Assembly: GCA_903939665.1 (NCBI GenBank) | Contig: CAJAHZ010000019.1 | Coordinates: 1-7,644, forward strand | Length of the DNA stretch: 7,644 nt | Source: an uncultured Pseudomonadota bacterium | Lineage (GTDB): Bacteria > Pseudomonadota > Gammaproteobacteria > Burkholderiales > Rhodocyclaceae | Direction of reading: 5' to 3' | In this document: in pieces, positions 1 to 6,495 of the stretch | How positions within the stretch are numbered: the first letter of the stretch is position 1 | Layout: each line of letters begins with the position of its first letter | Made by a program: the position numbers and the translations under genes | The notes under the pieces: generated by a model | Told to the model about the DNA's origin: nothing | Database searches by the model: none | The model's input: only the letters and a program-made list of their open reading frames with translations

Positions 1-78
1 CTGGGGACGAGGACCGTGGCGGAGTATCTGTTGTCGCCGGTACGCAAAGCGTGGCATGAGGCGGGAAGGGAGCGGTAG
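1..78 (+). CDS. HlyD-family type I secretion adaptor, C-terminal fragment
   Basis: Only the last 25 codons and the TAG stop (76-78) are inside the window. The residues include the string EYLLSPVRKAWHEAGRER before the stop. This closely resembles the end of HlyD-type periplasmic adaptors; E. coli HlyD, as I recall it, ends with SYLLSPLEESVTESLRER. These proteins span the inner membrane and periplasm and join an ABC exporter to a TolC-like outer membrane channel to secrete RTX proteins. The partner ABC transporter gene would be expected upstream, outside the window. The stop lies 158 bp before galE, so galE is probably a separate unit. The family call rests on a short tail, but a distinctive one. 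Confidence 0.75.
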   Translation: MGTRTVAEYLLSPVRKAWHEAGRER

Positions 79-103
79 TAGCCGTTAAAAAGGCCTGCTT
101 TGT

Positions 104-135
104 GTCGGATTCAGCCGGTGGTCTTCGAATCCGAC
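104..135. repeat. Inverted repeat downstream of the HlyD gene
   Basis: GTCGGATTC (104-112) is repeated as its exact reverse complement GAATCCGAC (127-135), separated by 14 bases. It lies 25 bp after the upstream stop codon and about 100 bp before galE. It could form a hairpin at the end of the upstream transcript, but no T run follows on the + strand, so it is not a textbook intrinsic terminator. The rest of the 79-236 spacer holds a weaker dyad (TGATC 157-161 / GATCA 168-172). I could not find a convincing -35/-10 pair for galE. Confidence 0.4.
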
Positions 136-236
136 GAAATCTCACCCGGCAAGAGTTGATCTGATCGGATCACGCCACCGAATCGCGCTGGCATTGCAAA
201 TCGCGGATAATCCCGTTTCGGACATCGGAGTACAGC

Positions 237-1253
237 ATGCACATTCTTGTTACCGGCGGTGCCGGCTACATCGGTTCTCACACTTGCGTTGAATTGCTTG
301 ACGCAGGTTTTGAGGTGACCGTTTTCGACAATTTTTGTAATAGCCACCCTGAAGCATTGGCACGGGTCGAGCGCATCACGGGCAAGAAGCTCGGCCTGGT
401 GCGTGGCGACGTGCGCGATCGGGCGGCACTGGTGTCGGCACTGCGCGAGAGCGGGGCGAGTGCGGTTATCCATTTTGCCGGCCTCAAGGCGGTCGGCGAG
501 TCGGTCGAGAAGCCTATTTTTTACTACGACAACAATGTTGTCGGCACGCTGCGTTTGCTTGAGGCGATGGATGAGTGCGGCGTAAAAACCCTGGTCTTCA
601 GTTCTTCGGCCACCGTTTATGGTGATCCGCAGTGCCTGCCGCTAACCGAGGATCATCCGCTCTCGGCGACCAATCCCTACGGTCGCAGCAAACTGATCAT
701 CGAGGAAATTCTGCGCGACGTGTATCTCAGCGATCCAGCGTGGCGTTTTGGCCTGCTGCGCTATTTCAACCCGGTTGGCGCCCATGTCAGCGGCCTGATC
801 GGTGAAGACCCGCAGGGCATTCCGAATAATCTGCTGCCGTTCGTTGCCCAGGTTGCGGTGGGGCGGCGGGAGTTTCTCAACGTGTGGGGCGATGACTACC
901 CGACGCCGGATGGCACCGGGGTGCGCGATTACATTCATGTGGTTGATCTGGCGCTCGGTCACATCAAGGCGCTCGAACGTCTGCAGGGAAAGACGTCCGA
1001 ATGCCTGACGGTGAATCTGGGCACCGGCACTGGGTATAGTGTGCTCGATATGGTGCGCGCATTCGAGCAGGCCAGCGGCAAGCCGGTACCTTATCGGGTC
1101 GGACCGCGCCGCTCCGGCGATATTGCTTCGTGCTATGCGGAACCCAAGCGCGCGCTGGAGTTGCTCGGCTGGCGGGCGGAGCGTGGGCTGGAGGCGATGT
1201 GCGCGGATGCGTGGCGCTGGCAGCGTGGGAATCCGACGGGGTACGCAGCGTGA
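237..1253 (+). CDS. galE: UDP-glucose 4-epimerase
   Basis: This 338-residue protein has the same length as E. coli GalE. It interconverts UDP-glucose and UDP-galactose in the cytoplasm using tightly bound NAD+, feeding galactose into polysaccharide or LPS. It is an extended short-chain dehydrogenase: the N-terminal Rossmann motif GGAGYIG is at residues 7-13, and the catalytic Ser124, Tyr148 and Lys152 (in YGRSK) are all present. The start is ATG 237, preceded by CGGAG at 226-230 with a 6-nt gap. The gatekeeper position equivalent to E. coli Tyr299 is Cys299. In characterised epimerases a Cys here opens the sugar pocket to N-acetylated substrates, so UDP-GlcNAc/UDP-GalNAc conversion is also likely. 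manC follows after 76 bp on the same strand, consistent with a nucleotide-sugar operon. Confidence 0.97.
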   Translation: MHILVTGGAGYIGSHTCVELLDAGFEVTVFDNFCNSHPEALARVERITGKKLGLVRGDVRDRAALVSALRESGASAVIHFAGLKAVGESVEKPIFYYDNNVVGTLRLLEAMDECGVKTLVFSSSATVYGDPQCLPLTEDHPLSATNPYGRSKLIIEEILRDVYLSDPAWRFGLLRYFNPVGAHVSGLIGEDPQGIPNNLLPFVAQVAVGRREFLNVWGDDYPTPDGTGVRDYIHVVDLALGHIKALERLQGKTSECLTVNLGTGTGYSVLDMVRAFEQASGKPVPYRVGPRRSGDIASCYAEPKRALELLGWRAERGLEAMCADAWRWQRGNPTGYAA

Positions 1254-1329
1254 AGATCGGCACTGACGTGGCCCCGCACAGCCTATGCTTTGGACATTGC
1301 AAGACACTTATTCTTCTTTGGGAAAATAC

Positions 1330-2775
1330 ATGCAAGCACTGATTCCCGTTGTTCTCTCCGGCGGCTCCGGCACGCGCCTGTGGCCGCTTTCCCGCGAAAA
1401 ATATCCCAAACAGCTGTTGCCGCTGATTGGCGAGGACTCGCTGTTGCAGGCCACCGTGCGCCGCGTTGAGGGCATCGCCGGCGTGCAACTTGCCGCGCCG
1501 ATGGTCGTGTGTAACGAGGAATATCGTTTCGTGATTGCCGAGCAACTGCGCCTGATGGGCAAGGAGGGCTCGATTCTGCTTGAGCCGATGGGGCGCAATA
1601 CGGCGCCCGCGTTGACCTTGGCCGCGCTCGCCGCGATGCGCGATGGCGCTGATCCGATCCTGCTGGTGATGCCGGCCGACCATGTGATTCTCGATACCCC
1701 GGCTTTCCAGTCGGTGGTGCGTCAGGGTGCGGCGCTGGCTGATGCGGGGGCGGTGGTGACTTTCGGCATTACACCGGATTCGCCCGAGACCGGCTACGGC
1801 TACATCCAGTCGGGCGAAGCGTTTGGCGGCAATGGCGCAGCGCGCATCGCGCGTTTTGTCGAGAAGCCAGACCTCGCTACGGCACAGACGTATCTTGATG
1901 ATGGCTCGTACTCATGGAACAGCGGTTTGTTCATGATGCGCGCTTCGGTCTGGCTGGCGGCGATAGGCGCTTGCCGGGCCGATATTCTGGCGGCTTGCCG
2001 CACGGCCTGGGAACAAGGGTCGGCTGATGGCGAGTTTCTGCGCGTCGGCAAGGAGGCGTTCGGGCAGTGCCCGGCGGATTCGATCGACTACGCGGTGATG
2101 GAACGGATCGCCGCGGGCGAGTTGGCTTTGCCCGCCGGCGTCGTCATTCCGCTGTCGGCCGGCTGGTCTGATGTGGGCGCCTGGGACGCCTTGTGGAAAG
2201 TGCTGCCGAAGGATGGCGACGGAAACGTCGCGCAAGGCGACGTCTTCCTGCACGACTGCCGCAATACGCTGGCCATGTCCGAAGGCCGTCTGGTGGCCTG
2301 TATCGGGGTGGATAACATGGTGATCGTCGAGACGCCCGACGCCATTCTGGTCGCCCACAAGGACAAGACGCAGGACGTAAAGAAGATTGTTGATCGCCTC
2401 AAGCGCGATCAGCGGGCAGAAGGGCAATTGCACCGCAAGGTTTTCCGACCCTGGGGTTCGTATGATGGCGTCGATGCCGGCGAGCGTTTCCAGGTGAAGC
2501 GCATTATCGTCAAGCCCGGCGCAACGCTGTCGCTGCAGATGCATCACCATCGCGCCGAGCACTGGATCGTCGTGCGCGGGACAGCCAAGGTAACACGCGG
2601 CGATTCGACGTATCTGGTGTCGGAAAACGAGTCGACCTTCATCCCGCTGGGCACCCGCCATCGCTTGGAGAACCCGGGCTGCGTCGCGCTTGAAATGATC
2701 GAGGTGCAGTCGGGTTCTTATCTCGGCGAAGACGACATCGTGCGTTTTGAGGATGTCTATGGACGGGGCGGCTGA
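1330..2775 (+). CDS. manC: Mannose-1-phosphate guanylyltransferase / mannose-6-phosphate isomerase
   Basis: This is a bifunctional type II PMI-GMP enzyme of 481 residues, the usual size. The N-terminal nucleotidyltransferase domain (about 1-285) makes GDP-mannose from mannose-1-phosphate and GTP. It carries the pyrophosphorylase signature GGSGTRLWPLSREKYPK at 11-27 and the sugar-binding FVEKPD at 176-181. The C-terminal cupin (about 365-475) isomerises fructose-6-P and mannose-6-P; it shows RPWGSY at 373-378 and the metal-binding HHHRAEHW at 405-412. The start is ATG 1330, with a weak GGGAA at 1320-1324. An upstream in-frame ATG at 1285 would add 15 residues, but it has no ribosome site and lies before the family's normal N-terminus. 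GDP-mannose feeds mannose, rhamnose or fucose branches of exopolysaccharide or LPS. The gene may also be called cpsB, xanB or algA in relatives. The stop is only 4 bp from that of the converging radical SAM gene. Confidence 0.96.
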   Translation: MQALIPVVLSGGSGTRLWPLSREKYPKQLLPLIGEDSLLQATVRRVEGIAGVQLAAPMVVCNEEYRFVIAEQLRLMGKEGSILLEPMGRNTAPALTLAALAAMRDGADPILLVMPADHVILDTPAFQSVVRQGAALADAGAVVTFGITPDSPETGYGYIQSGEAFGGNGAARIARFVEKPDLATAQTYLDDGSYSWNSGLFMMRASVWLAAIGACRADILAACRTAWEQGSADGEFLRVGKEAFGQCPADSIDYAVMERIAAGELALPAGVVIPLSAGWSDVGAWDALWKVLPKDGDGNVAQGDVFLHDCRNTLAMSEGRLVACIGVDNMVIVETPDAILVAHKDKTQDVKKIVDRLKRDQRAEGQLHRKVFRPWGSYDGVDAGERFQVKRIIVKPGATLSLQMHHHRAEHWIVVRGTAKVTRGDSTYLVSENESTFIPLGTRHRLENPGCVALEMIEVQSGSYLGEDDIVRFEDVYGRGG

Positions 2776-2779
2776 CGCT

Positions 2780-3667
2780 TCACAAGCCCCTCGCCCAGGC
2801 GGGCCGCAAGTGCGCTGCATCGGGTCGGGCGATCGCGTCGCGCACCTGCTGCAGTAGCCGCTCCTTGTCGGCGCCGAGCGTTCCCTTGAGCACCAGCCAG
2901 TTCGATGCGTGGTCGCTGCGAAAAACGGTGCGCGTCAGTTCAAGTTGTTCAAGAAAACGTGCCATCTCCTGAAACAGCTGCGCCTGGGTGAGTGCTTGCC
3001 AATCGGGAAAATCCTTGCGAAAGCGTTCTTCGCCCATCGGGAAGCTGACCACCAGCGTCGCCGCATATTCAGGCTGGGTGGCGTTGAGCAGGCGGGCCGA
3101 GTTGTCGGCGTGTTGCGCTGAAAGCGCCGGGCCACCCAGTCCGTTGAGGATCATCACCGAGCGGGTGATGCCGGCCTGGCCGAGCTTGTCGAGTGCTTCC
3201 CGGGTCGATTCGAAGGTCTCGCCTTTTTTGACGCGGGCCAGCACTTCGTCGTCGCCTGATTCGGCGCCGATATAAACAATCGAAAGCCCGGCGTCGGCCA
3301 GTTCGCGCAACTCTTCGAGCGACTTCTTGCGCAGGTTGCGCGGCAGGCAGTAGCTTGACACCCGGCGGACCGCCGGCAGGTGCTCGCGGATCGCGGCGAG
3401 AATGTTCAGCAGTCGGCGTGTTGGCAGGACCAGTGCATCGCCATCGGCAAGAAATATTCTTCGCACATCGGCGCCGAATTGCTCGCCAGCCTGCCGGATG
3501 CTGCCCAGTACTTCGGCTTCATCGCGTGCGCGAAACTGCTTTTGCGGCGCGGTGTACATTTCGCAGAACGTGCATTGGTTCCACGAGCAGCCGTCAGTGA
3601 CCGGCAGGATCAGCGATTGCGCTTCGCTCGGCGGACGGAACACGGGTTCGACGTAACGGATCGGCAT
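2780..3667 (-). CDS. Radical SAM protein of unknown substrate
   Basis: This 295-residue protein is a cytoplasmic radical SAM enzyme. It has a cysteine cluster motif GCSWNQCTFCEMY at 26-38 (Cys27, Cys32, Cys35, spacing CX4CX2C), which should hold the 4Fe-4S cluster that cleaves S-adenosylmethionine. Further along, GAESGDDEVL at 134-143 followed by KKG at 147-149 is the glycine-rich/Glu segment seen in Elp3/MiaB-like radical SAM barrels. No B12-binding, TRAM or extra Fe-S domain is visible, so it is a short single-domain member. Relatives with a GCS-x-N-x-CTFC motif are, to my knowledge, uncharacterised. The start ATG (3665-3667) follows the stop of the NlpC/P60 gene by 12 nt without a clear ribosome site, which suggests translation coupled to that gene. 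The substrate cannot be told from sequence. Confidence 0.88.
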   Translation of the reverse strand: MPIRYVEPVFRPPSEAQSLILPVTDGCSWNQCTFCEMYTAPQKQFRARDEAEVLGSIRQAGEQFGADVRRIFLADGDALVLPTRRLLNILAAIREHLPAVRRVSSYCLPRNLRKKSLEELRELADAGLSIVYIGAESGDDEVLARVKKGETFESTREALDKLGQAGITRSVMILNGLGGPALSAQHADNSARLLNATQPEYAATLVVSFPMGEERFRKDFPDWQALTQAQLFQEMARFLEQLELTRTVFRSDHASNWLVLKGTLGADKERLLQQVRDAIARPDAAHLRPAWARGL

Positions 3668-3679
3668 GCTTTATAGCGT

Positions 3680-4162
3680 TCAGTCGAAGTAGCTGCGGGC
3701 AGCTTCGAAGCGCTGGGCGTAATAGCGGTCGGCCATCTGGTCGATGCGTACCTTGCCGCTGGTCGATGGCGCGTGCACGAAACGATCGTCACCAATGTAT
3801 ACGCCGACATGCGAGAAGGCGGCATTGCGCGTGTTGAAGAAAACCAGATCGCCGGGGCGCAGGCTGGCGCGCTCGACAGGGCGGCCGGCGCGGGCGATGT
3901 CGGCGGCGCTGCCGCTCACTTTCAGGCGGGCCACCTTGCCGAAAATATAGCTCACCATGCCACTGCAATCGAGGCCGGCTTCGGGATTCTTGCCGCCGAA
4001 ACGATAGCCGGTATCGATCAGGCTGAGGGCGAAGAAAGCGACATCCTGCCCGCGCTCGCTGATCGGCAATGGTTCCGCTGCGCGCTCAAAGATCGGCGCG
4101 CTGCTGCAGGCGGCGAGCACCAACGAGGCGCAACAGACGAGAAGATAAAACACTTTTTTCAT
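3680..4162 (-). CDS. NlpC/P60 family cell-wall hydrolase lipoprotein
   Basis: This is a predicted 160-residue outer-membrane lipoprotein that cuts peptide cross-bridges or stem peptides in peptidoglycan. It begins MKK followed by a hydrophobic stretch and a lipobox LVLAAC, with Cys19 the lipidated residue. Ser at +2 fits outer-membrane sorting. The NlpC/P60 domain (about 40-158) has the full catalytic set: Cys66 in DCSGMV, His118 in FSHVGVYIG and His130 in FVHAPS. It resembles the MepS/Spr and NlpC class of small endopeptidases. ATG 4160-4162 is chosen because it gives a proper signal peptide. An ATG two codons earlier (4166-4168) is equally possible. A start at 4222 would place 20 extra residues before the signal peptide and overlap gabD. 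It is the first gene of a two-gene unit with the radical SAM gene. Confidence 0.92.
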   Translation of the reverse strand: MKKVFYLLVCCASLVLAACSSAPIFERAAEPLPISERGQDVAFFALSLIDTGYRFGGKNPEAGLDCSGMVSYIFGKVARLKVSGSAADIARAGRPVERASLRPGDLVFFNTRNAAFSHVGVYIGDDRFVHAPSTSGKVRIDQMADRYYAQRFEAARSYFD

Positions 4163-4211
4163 GCGCATCCGCGAAGTATAAACTGCTGTTTTCACCTTTG
4201 CCGAGACTGTC
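4163..4211. promoter_or_regulatory. Divergent spacer between NlpC/P60 gene and gabD
   Basis: These 49 bp separate two divergent starts and must hold at least part of both promoters and both ribosome sites. On the - strand a TATACT hexamer (4180 to 4175) resembles a -10 box, but no good -35 lies 16-18 bp upstream of it. If it were used, the leader of the lipoprotein transcript would be only a few bases. For gabD only a weak GAG at 4203-4205 precedes the ATG. These assignments are tentative. Confidence 0.3.
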
Positions 4212-5672
4212 ATGAACCTCAAGGATGCTCAACTGCTTCGCGCGCAGGGTTTCGTTGATGGGCGATGGATTGACGCAGATGACGCTCGGCTGCTCGCGGT
4301 CACCGATCCGGCTGATGGCCGGGTGCTGGCGCAGGTGCCCGATTGCGGCGCAGCCGAAACGCAACGCGCGATTGCTGCAGCCGAAGCTGCCTGGCCGGCC
4401 TGGCGGGCAAAGACCGCCAAGGAGCGCGCCGCGCTGCTGCGCCGCTGGCATGAGTTGATCCTGGCGGCGGCTGACGACTTGGCGCAGCTGATAACCGCCG
4501 AGTGCGGCAAGCCGCTGGCCGAGGCAAAGGGCGAGGTCGCTTACGGGGCGTCTTTCGTCGAATGGTTTGCCGAGGAGGGTAAGCGCGCCTATGGCGAATG
4601 CATTCCGACGACCGCCGGCGACAAGCGCCTGCTCACCATTCGCCAGCCCATCGGCGTATGCGCGGCGATCACGCCATGGAATTTCCCGCTTGCCATGATT
4701 ACGCGCAAGGTGGCGCCGGCATTGGCTGCTGGCTGCACGGCCATCGTCAAACCGGCCGAGCAGACGCCGCTGAGCGCACTGGCGCTGGCCGAACTGGCAA
4801 GCCGCGCGGGCATTCCGCCCGGCGTCTTTAACGTGATTACCGGCAGCGCACAATCGGCAATCGCTATTGGTGGCACCCTGACCGCCAGCCCGGTAGTGCG
4901 CAAGCTGTCCTTCACCGGCTCGACCGAGGTCGGTCGCCTGTTGATGGCGCAATGTGCGCCGACGATCAAGAAACTGTCGTTGGAACTCGGCGGCAACGCG
5001 CCTTTTATTGTTTTTGACGACGCCGATGTCGATGCTGCCGTCGAGGGCGCGCTGATCGCCAAATACCGCAACACGGGGCAGACCTGCGTTTGCGCCAACC
5101 GTTTTCTTGTACAAGGTGGTATCTACGAGGCGTTTGCCGAAAAGCTGACGGCGCGCGTTGCGCAACTCAAGGTCGGCAGTGGATTTGAGGATGGCGTAAT
5201 GCAGGGGCCTTTGATCGAGGCCTGCGCCGTAGAGAAAGTCGAGGCGCATGTGGCCGATGCGCTTGCGCATGGCGCGCGCGTGCTCACCGGTGGCAAGCGG
5301 CATGCGCGTGGCGGCAGCTTCTTCGAGCCGACGGTGCTGGCCGACGTGACGACTGCCATGCGCGTGGCGCGCGAAGAGACCTTCGGCCCGATCGCGCCGC
5401 TTTTCCGATTCACGACGGAAGCAGAAGCGATCGACATGGCCAACGCCACCGAGTACGGCCTTGCCGCCTATTTCTATTCGCGTGATGTGGCGCGCTGCTT
5501 CCGTGTTGGCGAAGCGCTTGAATACGGCATGGTCGGCGTCAACACGGGACTGATCTCGAATGAAGTTACGCCTTTTGGCGGCATCAAGCAGTCTGGCATC
5601 GGCCGTGAAGGGTCGAAGCACGGGCTTGATGAGTATCTGGAGATCAAGTACCTGTGCTTCAGTATTGTCTGA
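4212..5672 (+). CDS. gabD: Succinate-semialdehyde dehydrogenase
   Basis: This 486-residue cytoplasmic aldehyde dehydrogenase oxidises succinate semialdehyde to succinate, the last step of GABA (4-aminobutyrate) breakdown. It follows E. coli GabD closely over its whole length. Markers are ITPWNFP at 153-159 (Asn157, oxyanion hole), KPAEQTP at 180-186 (cofactor site), FTGSTEVG, the general base Glu258 in LELGGN, and the nucleophile Cys292 in GQTCVCANR. The C-terminus has the family's FGGIKQSG and EYLEIKYLC. Glu183 replaces the Ser of the E. coli NADP+ enzyme, hinting at NAD+ use. No GABA aminotransferase (gabT) is beside it, so glutarate semialdehyde or another short aldehyde could also be the substrate. 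The start at ATG 4212 matches the family N-terminus. It ends 23 bp before a strong hairpin. Confidence 0.93.
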   Translation: MNLKDAQLLRAQGFVDGRWIDADDARLLAVTDPADGRVLAQVPDCGAAETQRAIAAAEAAWPAWRAKTAKERAALLRRWHELILAAADDLAQLITAECGKPLAEAKGEVAYGASFVEWFAEEGKRAYGECIPTTAGDKRLLTIRQPIGVCAAITPWNFPLAMITRKVAPALAAGCTAIVKPAEQTPLSALALAELASRAGIPPGVFNVITGSAQSAIAIGGTLTASPVVRKLSFTGSTEVGRLLMAQCAPTIKKLSLELGGNAPFIVFDDADVDAAVEGALIAKYRNTGQTCVCANRFLVQGGIYEAFAEKLTARVAQLKVGSGFEDGVMQGPLIEACAVEKVEAHVADALAHGARVLTGGKRHARGGSFFEPTVLADVTTAMRVAREETFGPIAPLFRFTTEAEAIDMANATEYGLAAYFYSRDVARCFRVGEALEYGMVGVNTGLISNEVTPFGGIKQSGIGREGSKHGLDEYLEIKYLCFSIV

Positions 5673-5695
5673 GCGGCAGTGGGAAAAGCAAGAAA

Positions 5696-5728
5696 CCCAC
5701 CGCAGTGGCCTTGGGTCACTGCGGTGGG
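5696..5728. terminator. Shared bidirectional terminator hairpin
   Basis: CCCACCGCAGTG (5696-5707) pairs perfectly with CACTGCGGTGGG (5717-5728). The nine bases between can extend the stem by GCC/GGT (one G-U pair on the + strand), leaving a TTG loop, so about 15 base pairs in all. It sits between the ends of gabD (+) and the isochorismatase-like gene (-), 23 and 21 bp from their stops. On the - strand a T-rich stretch, TTTCTTGCTTTT, follows the stem. The + side has only a short GGTTAA. It therefore looks best as a terminator for the leftward gene and probably also stops gabD transcripts. Confidence 0.8.
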
Positions 5729-5749
5729 GGTTAAGGCATTTGTTCCGGA

Positions 5750-6397
5750 TCAGAATTTGATCAGGTCGAACTTCGTCAGCGTGACGTTGCGCGAGACGAT
5801 CGGTGCGTTGCTCAGGTGCCATGCCGTGTATTGCTCGCTGTAAGGGGTGTCCGATAAGCCATCGACCGGGACGATGACTTTCATGCCGCGCAGCGAGGCG
5901 GCGCTCGCGGTGTAGAGCACGGCGCCGTGCGCAGCCGTGCCGATAGTGATGACCGTTTGCACGCCTCTTTCCCTGAGGAGTTTTTCCAGCTCGGTGTTGG
6001 CGAATTTGTCCACGCCGGTCGATATCACCGGCTCGCTATCCAGCGGCGCAAGCTCGGGCAGCGTGTCAGCACGTTTCCCGCCGGGGCCGGTGGCGTACGC
6101 GACCATCATCCCCTTGCCGCGTGCTTCGTCGAGAAGCTTTTTGACCGCCGGCACCGAGGCCATGCAACGCGGTCGCTGCGTGCAGTTTGGCGCGACGAAA
6201 TCAAGCATCAGCAGTGCGGTCGTTTTCGGGTCGAGGTGGACGGGTTTCAGTTCGGGGGCGGGCGGTGTCTTCACCGTGGCCCATTCGTCGACGATGGTCT
6301 GAGCGGATGTCGCCGAGGCTGCCAGAGCGAACCCCGCGGCAAGAACAAGTCTGCCCGACTTCGTTGTAAAACGCTTGAACCATTGCGCTGCTTTCAT
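5750..6397 (-). CDS. Exported isochorismatase-fold (cysteine hydrolase-like) protein
   Basis: This 215-residue protein has a typical Sec signal peptide: basic MKAAQWFKRFTTKSGR, then a hydrophobic run and ATSA before Gln33, the probable cleavage site. The rest (about 55-210) is an isochorismatase-fold domain. Asp66 in LLMLDFV and Lys131 in GVDKFANTEL match two members of the Asp-Lys-Cys triad. The loop that normally carries the Cys (as in GVATNVC) reads GTAAHGAVLYTA at 153-164, with Ala159 in the nucleophile position. True isochorismatases such as EntB and PhzD also lack Cys there and have an Ala-His pair (YAHIG), so a non-covalent hydrolase is possible. Cys72 and Cys78 could form a periplasmic disulfide. 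A perfect AGGAGG (6408 to 6403) lies 5 nt before the ATG, indicating good translation. It stands alone, divergent from the MaoC gene. The substrate is unknown. Confidence 0.88.
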   Translation of the reverse strand: MKAAQWFKRFTTKSGRLVLAAGFALAASATSAQTIVDEWATVKTPPAPELKPVHLDPKTTALLMLDFVAPNCTQRPRCMASVPAVKKLLDEARGKGMMVAYATGPGGKRADTLPELAPLDSEPVISTGVDKFANTELEKLLRERGVQTVITIGTAAHGAVLYTASAASLRGMKVIVPVDGLSDTPYSEQYTAWHLSNAPIVSRNVTLTKFDLIKF

Positions 6398-6495
6398 CGC
6401 TGCCTCCTGCGTATCGTGTTGAACAAACGGTATGATGCGTTTCTTGAACTCTCAAGTAAATCGCTGCTGACAGCACTCGGACAAGGAGATAAGCC
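6398..6495. promoter_or_regulatory. Divergent spacer between isochorismatase-like and MaoC genes
   Basis: This 98-bp region must drive both divergent genes. Both ribosome sites are strong: AGGAGG on the - strand (6408 to 6403) and AAGGAG on the + strand (6483-6488). The central part is the most A/T-rich stretch of the region and contains a small dyad, CTTGA (6443-6447) / TCAAG (6452-6456), that could be an operator. No -35/-10 pair with good spacing could be picked confidently on either strand. Confidence 0.35.

Noticed and set aside
189..211. Possible galE promoter (TGGCAT, TTGCAA, GATAAT)
   Set aside because: The elements resemble sigma-54 or sigma-70 boxes individually, but the spacings fit neither class.
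1285..1329. Upstream ATG start for manC
   Set aside because: No ribosome site precedes it, and it adds 15 residues before the conserved N-terminus; ATG 1330 fits the family better.
1912..2820. Long open frame (302 codons) on the - strand opposite manC
   Set aside because: It lies antisense to the well-supported manC, has no family resemblance, and overlaps the end of the radical SAM gene in another frame.
4163..4222. Extended N-terminus for the NlpC/P60 lipoprotein starting at 4222
   Set aside because: It would put 20 residues in front of a good lipoprotein signal peptide and overlap the gabD start.
4086..5822. Long open frame (578 codons) on the - strand opposite gabD
   Set aside because: It is antisense to a clear aldehyde dehydrogenase, its translation is rich in Arg/Ala/Gly/His without recognisable motifs, and it also runs across the hairpin and the NlpC/P60 start. 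It is typical of shadow frames in GC-rich DNA.
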